A stretch of 64,000 bases of DNA from Flavobacterium sp. SUN052. GTDB lineage: Bacteria > Bacteroidota > Bacteroidia > Flavobacteriales > Flavobacteriaceae. The stretch is from assembly GCF_028867935.1 (NCBI RefSeq), contig NZ_JAPQNS010000006.1, positions 248,001 through 312,000 of the forward strand, read 5' to 3'. Position 1 is the first letter of the stretch. Each line of letters opens with the position of its first letter. Under the pieces are notes generated by a model that saw only the letters and a program-made list of their open reading frames with translations, was not told the DNA's origin and did no database searches. Shown here one piece after another: positions 35,416 to 42,407 of the stretch. The position numbers and the translations under genes were made by a program.

Positions 35416-36021
35416 TTATTGGAGTTGCAGGCCATTTAGAGCTGGTACTTGGCGCTGTAATTCCTGCGTCCAGAGGGCATAGCCAGCCTTACTCAAGTGT
35501 AAACCATCAGCCTCGTACAGTTCCCGGCGGGGTTTGCCTTCATTGGTTAACATACCAGATGACAGGTCGACGTAGTGAAAATTGGGCAGTTTTTGGATCT
35601 CTTTATAAATCAGGTCGTTGGCTCGTCGGATGCGGTCGATAATGTACCAGCGGGCCGGGCTGGGTTTAACCGACAGATAGACGAGGGGCACTTGCGGGAA
35701 AAATCGTTGCATTTTCTGAGCCAGTATGCAAAACGATAAATGCACTTCCTCGGGTTGCCGATCTTCGCCCAGATCGTTGTCGCCCGCATAGAGGATCACC
35801 AAGCGTGGATTGGCTGGTACAACCAACCGCTCGAAATACCAGGCACAGGCTTCCAGCGTTGAACCGCCAAAACCCAGATTAAGCGGCTTTGCGTAGGGAA
35901 AATCAGCTGCTAAGCTGGTCCACATTCGAATAGACGAACTGCCATAAAAGACGGTTCCCTGACCTGCCTGGGTAGTTATTGTTTGCGCCAATGCGCTGAC
36001 TTCTTCTTCGTACCTATCCAT
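35416..36021 (-). CDS. SGNH/GDSL hydrolase
   Basis: A 201-residue esterase-type protein without a signal peptide. Block I is VFYGSSSIRMW (nucleophile Ser in the GSSS turn), block II LNLGFGGST, block III YAGDNDLG, block V DGLHLSKAGY with catalytic Asp and His. This set is typical of small SGNH acetylesterases that deacetylate sugars, which fits the neighbouring glycosidases, although it is cytosolic by prediction. It is convergent with the GH35-like gene (45 bp between stops). Confidence 0.9.
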   Translation of the reverse strand: MDRYEEEVSALAQTITTQAGQGTVFYGSSSIRMWTSLAADFPYAKPLNLGFGGSTLEACAWYFERLVVPANPRLVILYAGDNDLGEDRQPEEVHLSFCILAQKMQRFFPQVPLVYLSVKPSPARWYIIDRIRRANDLIYKEIQKLPNFHYVDLSSGMLTNEGKPRRELYEADGLHLSKAGYALWTQELQRQVPALNGLQLQ

Positions 36022-36444
36022 CGACGCTACATAAGCCCTCAGACAAGATCGAGGGCAAGATAACTTAACGTTTTGATCGGACTAAAGTTCGGTTTGCGAC
36101 AAGCTGCGTAACGGAGCGGTAAATAGGACATTGATATGATTAGTGTCTATTTCATCCATTGAGCCTGTTAATCAGGACTGTTCATTACGAAACAATAGGT
36201 GGGGAAATGGGGCGCAAAAATTGATTTTTCGAAAATAAAGTAACTATAAATTTTTCTAGTTATATTGTACCCCAGAGTGGACAGAGGTACTTTCTTACTA
36301 TACAAACGAGACTGATTAGCGAGCTGGTGCAGGGCATTAACGGGTAGGCTACCCCCGGAAATTTCTGTGTTCATCTCTAGAATAGCTACGGCTTGTAGGC
36401 AAGAGGCTGACTGATCCCCGTGTACTATTAACCGTAATCTCCGA
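36022..36444. other. 423-bp intergenic stretch without a gene
   Basis: No convincing ORF, RNA or repeat was seen. A 68-codon minus-strand frame at 36168-36374 has no family look, no ribosome-binding site and unusual composition. The sequence turns AT-rich in the middle (36210-36300), which may mark the edge of the accessory region that follows. Confidence 0.5.
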
Positions 36445-37728
36445 ATGATTCTAGCGTCTCGGACACCTCTTGAGGGGTATCTGATAGGTAGTCAGCAAAC
36501 GAGCCGGGTCGGCTCCACCATCGAACAGGCCAAACAAGCTAATGAGGCATTTGATGCCGCCGTCAAACATTTTCTACGCGACTGGATTCGGCACGATCTG
36601 ATTCAGCTTATTCCCCATGCCGAAGCCGAGCAGGAGGAGTTTATCGAACAGGATGCGCTGCGGAGTTTTTTCGAGCAACAGAAGAATGCTTTCCAGCAAC
36701 TCCTCGACCAGGAGCCAATAGCCCGTCATCTCCTGCGACCAGCTTCGGAGGTGTATTTTGACCCCGACGCTTACGAGCCGCTTCTAGCTCGCTACGAACG
36801 ACGCATTTACAACCTGGCGGCACGACACCTACAGCTGGAAGTTCCATTTCGCTACAATCCGCCCAGTCGGCACGACGGCAACGGCGACCCACACGACTTA
36901 TCGATCCTACCAGCGGATCAGATCCGGGAAGATATCGGTATGTATTTTGGCACCCGGCGCTCTGATGAGACCGCCCTGACCATTCTGGCCCGCTTGCTCC
37001 GGCAGGAAGCCCAGCTACATTCCCGCCTGCCGATTCACGTGATCACCGAAGGGTACATGGAAGACTCGTTGCGGATGATAAAAGTGGCTACGGAGCAGTT
37101 AGGCGAGCAGGGCAACCGGCAACTCCACTGCTTCCTGATTCAACGCCGTCATGCCGCCGACGATCGCCATTTGGGCGCGGCCCTGCTGCTAATGAACCCC
37201 GTACAGCCCAACCAGCCCCAGCGGGTTATCTTTTGCGATACCCTCAACCCCCACGGCAAGCCACCCTGGTGGGACAAGTTCCGGCACAAGCTGGATAGGG
37301 TGTTTCCGCAACCGGCTGGGATCCTACCCATTTCTGACCGGCTGGAAGATGGTGGCGTTAATCTGCAACGGCTTCACGATGGTGTTCCGGTTCGGCATCA
37401 GGACATTGACTGCGCTTTTTATACCTATTCGATGGTGCGGGCACTCATTGGCCTTACCCAAGCGGCCCCGCAGGTAATTATGCACGCACCCATCGCCGAG
37501 GTCGTCAGCCATATGACGGCTGGTATGCCCAGCTATTTTGCTCAGCCCAACCAAGCTAAAGATCCGGTCATTGTTCGGGAAGAGAATGTTATTCGTCGGT
37601 GGAATACTGGTCGGGTAGCCGTGCAAAACCTGAAACGGGAACCTGCTCTGGAAGAATCCCAACCCCAAAAGGTAGCGTACGAAACAACTTATCAGAACAA
37701 GGTCGAGTATGCGCCTGTTCTACGGTAA
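36445..37728 (+). CDS. Possible CE-clan (Ulp1/YopJ-like) cysteine protease or acyltransferase
   Basis: A 427-residue soluble protein. The C-terminal half shows the order His, Asp, Gln, Cys of the CE clan: H242 in DRHLGAALLLMN, D265 in RVIFCDTLN, Q319 and C323 in VRHQDIDCAFYTY. The spacings (23, 54 and 4 residues) are close to those of Ulp1 (H-D 17, D-C 49, Q-C 6) and YopJ (H-E 19, E-C 44). The N-terminal 200 residues are helical and unknown. No signal peptide, no partner gene. It resembles eukaryote-directed effectors or phage-related proteases more than housekeeping enzymes. The call rests on motif order only. Confidence 0.45.
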   Translation: MILASRTPLEGYLIGSQQTSRVGSTIEQAKQANEAFDAAVKHFLRDWIRHDLIQLIPHAEAEQEEFIEQDALRSFFEQQKNAFQQLLDQEPIARHLLRPASEVYFDPDAYEPLLARYERRIYNLAARHLQLEVPFRYNPPSRHDGNGDPHDLSILPADQIREDIGMYFGTRRSDETALTILARLLRQEAQLHSRLPIHVITEGYMEDSLRMIKVATEQLGEQGNRQLHCFLIQRRHAADDRHLGAALLLMNPVQPNQPQRVIFCDTLNPHGKPPWWDKFRHKLDRVFPQPAGILPISDRLEDGGVNLQRLHDGVPVRHQDIDCAFYTYSMVRALIGLTQAAPQVIMHAPIAEVVSHMTAGMPSYFAQPNQAKDPVIVREENVIRRWNTGRVAVQNLKREPALEESQPQKVAYETTYQNKVEYAPVLR

Positions 37729-37756
37729 AATACCAACAGTCGCCTGGCTGTAGCTG

Positions 37757-37810
37757 GTAAAAGCGTTGAAGGGTATCTGGTCTGAACCGGATACCCTTCA
37801 ACGCTTTTAC
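37757..37810. terminator. Near-perfect 54-bp hairpin downstream of the protease-like gene
   Basis: Arms 37757-37777 and 37790-37810 are perfectly complementary over 21 bp; inner bases extend the stem to about 25 bp with a 4-nt loop. It begins 29 nt after the stop. There is no T-run, so it may act as an RNA-stabilising or repeat element as well as a terminator. Confidence 0.7.
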
Positions 37811-37903
37811 AACTCTATTACATTCTTTTACACGTGTTTCAATAGCCAATGCTGTAAACGTATCTAAAGTTATCGCTAAGAGCGAGCCTAAAATGAATTG
37901 ATT

Positions 37904-38461
37904 ATGAAATTCCACGCCCAAATTATCTGCCTGCTTTTATCAACGTTTTTATTTTCCTGTAACAGTATTGAAAATAAAACTAAGCAATTAAGTGCTAGAG
38001 CAAAGACCAAAACCAAGAAAATTATTGTCAAAACCCTTAGAGATATATTAACCAAAGAACAGCCAAATGACTTCTCGGTTCGATATATTGTGACTGATTT
38101 CAAAAATGATAAAAGCATCGTAGAGATAAAAAGTATTCAGATAGAAAGTGTTTTGTTCTATACTGAATACTGTGTGTATAGAGGAGAAAAGAATAGGGTT
38201 TTAGAAGGAGTAAATAAAATTGTTCCTGATTCAAGCTATGATATTAAGTCCGACGATAAATGCCATTTAGTTGATGCACAAACGTTCTATAATGATAGTG
38301 ATAAATATGAAATGAACCAGTACACCGCTTTCTTCTGGGAATTCAAAAAGCTAAAAGAATTCGAGGTTTATACATGTGTCAAATCTCCCTGGCGGCATTA
38401 TATAATTTTTGACAAAAACTCCGACATAGTTTATCACCGAATAGAAGAAATTCGAGATTGA
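37904..38461 (+). CDS. AT-rich lipoprotein of unknown function
   Basis: A 185-residue protein from the ATG at 37904 (MKFHAQIICLLLSTFLFSC); the TTG two codons earlier is disfavoured. The lipobox LFSC is at about residues 16-19. The mature part is Lys-rich at first (KQLSARAKTKTKKIIVKTL) then mixed. No family recognised. Base composition is clearly more AT-rich than the glycosidase genes and similar to the nuclease gene at 39.7 kb, suggesting recent gain. Confidence 0.7.
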   Translation: MKFHAQIICLLLSTFLFSCNSIENKTKQLSARAKTKTKKIIVKTLRDILTKEQPNDFSVRYIVTDFKNDKSIVEIKSIQIESVLFYTEYCVYRGEKNRVLEGVNKIVPDSSYDIKSDDKCHLVDAQTFYNDSDKYEMNQYTAFFWEFKKLKEFEVYTCVKSPWRHYIIFDKNSDIVYHRIEEIRD

Positions 38462-38612
38462 ACGGATGATGCGTAGTGCAGATTCCACCGATACCATATG
38501 CGATCTGAAATTTGTTGCTTACTTTCAACGTGAACTTTCGAACTCACGCTCCGTTGCAGCCAAAAGCACTTCAGTTCACTTTGTTCCTAAACCATGAATC
38601 ACCGTAGAAGCC

Positions 38613-39581
38613 ATGAAGAAATCGTTTAGAAGATTTCTGTACGTTATTCTAATCCTAGTCGGCGTTATTCTCATTATCGGCTTGACCTTGGCATTTTTGC
38701 CAACTGAGTTAAAAGTAAATCGCAAGAGCATTACGACCGAAACAGCGGCTCGGTTAAGGCAGCAACTCACAACGCCCCATCATGAGTTTAAGACCACCGA
38801 TGGCGAAACGCTGTTTCTGCGGAGGTGGAACCCTGACAGTGTTGATGCCGCTAAAAAAGACATCGCTGTCTTGCTTCTTCACGGTATTACAGCGCATAGT
38901 GGCGCTTACGACATGGCTGGCGTGCCGCTATCAAAAGGCGGGTATACAACCTTTGGTCTGGATTATCGGGGGCACGGACTGTCGGGTGGAAATAGGGGAG
39001 ATAACCCGTCTAAAAAACGCTGGCTGGCCGATTTTACCGAAACCATCGCATACATCAAAGGGCTTGGTTTTAAACGGGTAGTCATTCTGGGACATAGCCT
39101 CGGTGTGGCTTCGGCCATGTATACCACCATGACAGTACCCAATGAAGTTGCGGGTTTGGTTTTGCTATCAGGGGCCAAAGAAGGCAGAAAAAATGTGGCC
39201 GGAGCAACCCCTCCGCCAACTCTTTTTGAAAAAGCCAAAATAGTAGCCAGCTCTATTTTTCGACCGTCGTACCCGGCCGTTGAGTACTACCGCAAAGGCA
39301 TGTCTGGCACCACAGATTCACTGTTTAACTTCCGGTATACGCTTCGCTTTGTCAGCATGCTCAACGTAAAAGAACTTCAATTGCCGCCGAACCTGAATGT
39401 CCCAGTGTTGGTAGCCGTGGGTGATCACGATGAGCTTTTTGAGATTGAGAAAGTAAAGGATCTATACAACGAAATTCCTGGTAACAAAAAGGAATTCCTA
39501 GTGTTGAAAAACGCCACTCACGCCAAAATTCCTGTCGAAAGCTGGGAACAAGTGGTTGATTGGTTGAATAGGAATTATTGA
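38613..39581 (+). CDS. Membrane-anchored alpha/beta hydrolase (monoacylglycerol-lipase/lysophospholipase type)
   Basis: A 322-residue protein with one N-terminal membrane helix (FLYVILILVGVILIIGLTLA). Catalytic parts: HGITAHSGAYD oxyanion loop at 90-100, DYRGHGLSGG, nucleophile S162 in GHSLG, Asp in VAVGDHDELF and His in KNATHAKIP. The layout fits serine aminopeptidase S33/lysophospholipase-like enzymes acting on lipids at the membrane. Composition is ordinary, unlike its two neighbours. Its stop lies inside a 10-bp motif repeated after the nuclease gene. Confidence 0.87.
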   Translation: MKKSFRRFLYVILILVGVILIIGLTLAFLPTELKVNRKSITTETAARLRQQLTTPHHEFKTTDGETLFLRRWNPDSVDAAKKDIAVLLLHGITAHSGAYDMAGVPLSKGGYTTFGLDYRGHGLSGGNRGDNPSKKRWLADFTETIAYIKGLGFKRVVILGHSLGVASAMYTTMTVPNEVAGLVLLSGAKEGRKNVAGATPPPTLFEKAKIVASSIFRPSYPAVEYYRKGMSGTTDSLFNFRYTLRFVSMLNVKELQLPPNLNVPVLVAVGDHDELFEIEKVKDLYNEIPGNKKEFLVLKNATHAKIPVESWEQVVDWLNRNY

Positions 39582-39642
39582 TAAAGCTCTGTCTTTCCGC
39601 TGTAAGTATTGGGTAAACACAGCCTATTTGAGTAAATTGCCG

Positions 39643-39691
39643 CAAGTCAGTTACTTGTTGTTGGGGGCTACAAGCTTGATAAGTTACTTAT
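39643..39691 (+). promoter_or_regulatory. Two small palindromes before the GHKL-nuclease gene
   Basis: CAAGTCAGTTACTTG (39643-39657) and ATAAGTTACTTAT (39679-39691) share an AAGT...ACTT core, 35 bp apart by centre, ending 14 nt before the start codon. They could bind a repressor that keeps the gene silent. No regulator is adjacent. Confidence 0.3.
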
Positions 39692-39704
39692 ATATACAAA
39701 CAAT

Positions 39705-41681
39705 ATGCAAATAGACATAAGAGGGAAAATTAACGAAAAGCGACTTTCTTTCAACAATACTTTACTTCCGCTATTTGAAGCAATCGTAAACTCTATTCAA
39801 GCAATTGAAGAAGATAGTGCTACAAGTACAGGTATCATAGAAATTGACATTATACGTTCTGCTCAAAAAATAATCGAATTTGGAAAAACTGATATTTTAC
39901 CAGATATAGTTGACTTTCAAATTAAAGATAACGGAGTTGGCTTTAATGAAAAGAACTACGAATCATTTAATTTTGCTCATTCAACATACAAATTCAATAA
40001 GGGAGGAAAAGGAATTGGGAGATTTACGTGGTTAAGAGCGTTTGGTAAAGCAGAGATTGAAAGCCGTTATTTCGAAGATGGGAGTTGGCATTTACGACAA
40101 TTTAATTTTGAACCTACCAAAATAGGTATTGAAAAACACAAAATTGAGAATGTGAATGGAACGGCAGAAAGGTACACAATTGTAAAGTTAAAAGAATTAA
40201 AAGAGGAGTACAAAAAATGGTGCAACAACAATGCAGATGATATTGCATTGAAGATTATTGAACACTGCTTTGTGTATTTTTTAAATAAAGATTGTCCAAG
40301 AATATTAATTAATGACTTGGGAAAGAAAATAGTTGTAAATGATTTATTTAATTTATTTACAAAGGGGAAGGTAAAGACTAAACCTCTTTTTATAAGAGAC
40401 AACTCTTTCAAATTGAACCTTGTAAACCTTTATAGTAATAAGTTGGATAATAAGATTCACTATTGTGCTAATACACGAGAAGTTTTGGATGATAAAATTT
40501 CAATAGATATACCTGAACTTGACAATTTTCTTTTTGACAATGAGGGTAAACCTTTTTCAATAGCAATCTATGTTGAAGGAGATTTTTTGGATAGAAACGT
40601 AAATGACGAAAGAACTGCGATTACATTTTCAAAAGGCGAAATTGATTTCCCTGAGCAAACCACACAGGAAGAATTAAGAAAAGCAATTACGGAAAATATT
40701 TATTCTGAATTTACAGAGCAAATCGAACAACTTTCAATCAAAAGGGTTGCTAAAGTTAAAGAATTTGTAAATCAACATCCAAGATACAAACAGCTTTTGA
40801 AATATAAAGCAAATGAATTAAAAAGAATTCCATCAACTCTATCTGATGAAAAAATGGAATTAGAGCTTTTTAAAATTCAGCAATCTTTGGAACTAGAAGT
40901 TAAAAAAGAAGCATCGGCAATTTTAAAATTCATTGATAGCGAAGGAGATCGAGAAAAATTCAATCTAGATCATCAAGAATTATACCATAAAATTATTGAA
41001 GTAGGTAATTCTAAACTTTCAGAATATGTTATTCATAGAAAGTTAGTTCTATCTTTGTTTCAAAAATTGCTAAATGAAAAAGCGACAGAAAAAGCAGTTC
41101 ATAATCTAATATTTCCATTACAAACGCTTTCAGATGAAATTGGATTTGAAGATCATAATCTTTGGATGATTGATGATAAATTAGCATATCATAAATATTT
41201 AGCATCTGACAAAAGATTCAAGAAAATTGAGCCTGCAAATTCGACTTCTAATGAAAGACCTGATATTATTGTTTTTAATAGACCTTTTGCGTTTTCAAAT
41301 GATAGTAAACCTTATGAATCAATTGTTTTAATTGAGTTTAAACGACCGATGAGAGATGACTATTCAGATGACGAAAATCCAATACAGCAAATAAATAGAT
41401 ACGCAAGAGAAATTATTGAAGGTGAGGCAAGAGACAAACACGAAAGAGAATTTGATTTTAGAAAGAATACACCCATTTACGCTTACATAATCTGCGACTT
41501 AACAAAGAAGCTAAAAGCATACGCAAAAGATAGTGGTTTCAGGTCTTTGCCAAGTGGGGATGGATTTTTCTTTTTTAACGACAATTATAATATGTACGTT
41601 GAAATCATGAGTTTTGATAAAATTCTTAACGACTCAAGAGAAAGAAACAGGGTACTGTTTGATAAATTGAATATAGGTTAG
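39705..41681 (+). CDS. GHKL ATPase fused to a PD-(D/E)XK nuclease (defence-like)
   Basis: A 658-residue protein. The N-terminus is an HSP90/MutL/MORC-type ATPase: N-box FEAIVNSIQAIEE (E25, N29), G1 box IKDNGVGF (D75, G77, G79) and ATP lid KGGKGIGRFTW (G100-G105). A middle transducer-like and coiled helical part follows. The C-terminus has a restriction-endonuclease core: D520 in RPDIIVF, E544 and K546 in LIEFKRP, then QQINRYA. Known relatives are MORC/MutL-like ATPases fused to or encoded with nucleases in restriction-like loci. The gene is strongly AT-rich versus its surroundings and ends next to a broken toxin gene, so it was probably acquired. Confidence 0.85.
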   Translation: MQIDIRGKINEKRLSFNNTLLPLFEAIVNSIQAIEEDSATSTGIIEIDIIRSAQKIIEFGKTDILPDIVDFQIKDNGVGFNEKNYESFNFAHSTYKFNKGGKGIGRFTWLRAFGKAEIESRYFEDGSWHLRQFNFEPTKIGIEKHKIENVNGTAERYTIVKLKELKEEYKKWCNNNADDIALKIIEHCFVYFLNKDCPRILINDLGKKIVVNDLFNLFTKGKVKTKPLFIRDNSFKLNLVNLYSNKLDNKIHYCANTREVLDDKISIDIPELDNFLFDNEGKPFSIAIYVEGDFLDRNVNDERTAITFSKGEIDFPEQTTQEELRKAITENIYSEFTEQIEQLSIKRVAKVKEFVNQHPRYKQLLKYKANELKRIPSTLSDEKMELELFKIQQSLELEVKKEASAILKFIDSEGDREKFNLDHQELYHKIIEVGNSKLSEYVIHRKLVLSLFQKLLNEKATEKAVHNLIFPLQTLSDEIGFEDHNLWMIDDKLAYHKYLASDKRFKKIEPANSTSNERPDIIVFNRPFAFSNDSKPYESIVLIEFKRPMRDDYSDDENPIQQINRYAREIIEGEARDKHEREFDFRKNTPIYAYIICDLTKKLKAYAKDSGFRSLPSGDGFFFFNDNYNMYVEIMSFDKILNDSRERNRVLFDKLNIG

Positions 41682-41707
41682 TGATAAAGCTAGAAAGAAA
41701 TATGTGT

Positions 41708-41785
41708 TTAGCTATCATCCCGTACGGGAGCCGGATAAAGTACACAGGCGTCCAATAGTATTGTGGGCTTCGACGCTTGTATCAT
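41708..41785 (-). pseudogene. N-terminal remnant of a PIN-domain toxin
   Basis: The ATG overlaps the antitoxin stop (ATGA), the normal coupling of such pairs. The frame reads MIQASKPTILLDACVLYPAP, the usual start of a PIN ribonuclease (first catalytic Asp in LLDAC), then VRDDS and a stop after 25 codons. An intact toxin would have about 180 residues. The rest is gone: the DNA beyond about 41714 does not continue the family and soon meets the end of the nuclease gene. Confidence 0.8.
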
Positions 41786-42246
41786 TCGTAACCCAGATTA
41801 AGCTCTTGTGCTTGTTGGGTTAAGAACTGCAACTGCTCAGTACGGATTTCTTTTTGCCCGTTGGCATATGAAAGCAAGTCTGCCAGTAAAATGCGCCGGT
41901 GACTGCCTACTTTCTTAAACGGAATGGCTCCCGTTTCCAGTAATTTAACGACATGTGGTCTCGACACATTCAGCATATCAGCTGCTTGTTGGGTGCTAAC
42001 TTCCGAATCGGACGGAATTAGCGAAACGGCCTTGCCTTCGGCCATACTCGACAAGATAACTGACAACAGGTGTAATGCTTTGGCTGGAATAGTAACCGAG
42101 AACGAGTTGGCTTGACGTAGCCCATCCTGTATGCGAATGCTCACTCCTGCTGACTCTTTCTGCGGTATAACTTTTGCAAAAAACGGAAGCGATTCGCGTG
42201 CTACCTGCTGATCCTGTAGGGTTGGTTTTTCAATGACTGCTTCCAT
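41782..42246 (-). CDS. Excisionase-type helix-turn-helix antitoxin (orphaned)
   Basis: A 154-residue protein from the ATG at 42246 (MEAVIEKPTLQDQQ); the longer hydrophobic extension from 42384 is an artefact. The C-terminal half is a MerR/excisionase-like HTH: VSTQQAADMLNVSRPHVVKL then ETGAIPFKKVGSHRRI. The N-terminal part (SFSVTIPAKALHLLSVILS) is typical of antitoxins paired with PIN toxins. The partner survives only as a 25-codon remnant overlapping its stop. It may still repress its own promoter, near which repeated AAACGAA and GAAAC-AAA-GTTTC motifs lie (about 42265-42300). Confidence 0.85.
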   Translation of the reverse strand: MEAVIEKPTLQDQQVARESLPFFAKVIPQKESAGVSIRIQDGLRQANSFSVTIPAKALHLLSVILSSMAEGKAVSLIPSDSEVSTQQAADMLNVSRPHVVKLLETGAIPFKKVGSHRRILLADLLSYANGQKEIRTEQLQFLTQQAQELNLGYE

Positions 42247-42346
42247 ACTATTAGAATTTCGTATAAGGCAATAAACGAAATAAACGAAACAAAGTTTCAG
42301 AAGGATGCTTAGTAATAACGCCCTTATTGCTCTAGCCACAAACAAC

Positions 42347-42390
42347 CAAAAAAGCCATGCCCAATACCCGAAAGTATCAAACATGGCTTT
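42347..42390 (-). terminator. Rho-independent terminator of the aldehyde oxidoreductase operon
   Basis: Arms AAAGCCATG (42351-42359) and CATGGCTTT (42382-42390) with an inner ATAC/GTAT pairing. On the minus strand the stem is followed by T-rich sequence. It lies 17 nt past the stop of the large subunit. Confidence 0.8.
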
Positions 42391-42407
42391 CCTAAAAACA
42401 TTCGTAT

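Noticed and set aside
36168..36374. 68-codon minus-strand frame in the gap before the protease-like gene
   Set aside because: No ribosome-binding site, no homology look, AT-rich non-coding composition.
42247..42384. 46-residue hydrophobic N-terminal extension of the antitoxin
   Set aside because: It reads through the promoter region; the cytosolic HTH protein starts at the ATG at 42246.
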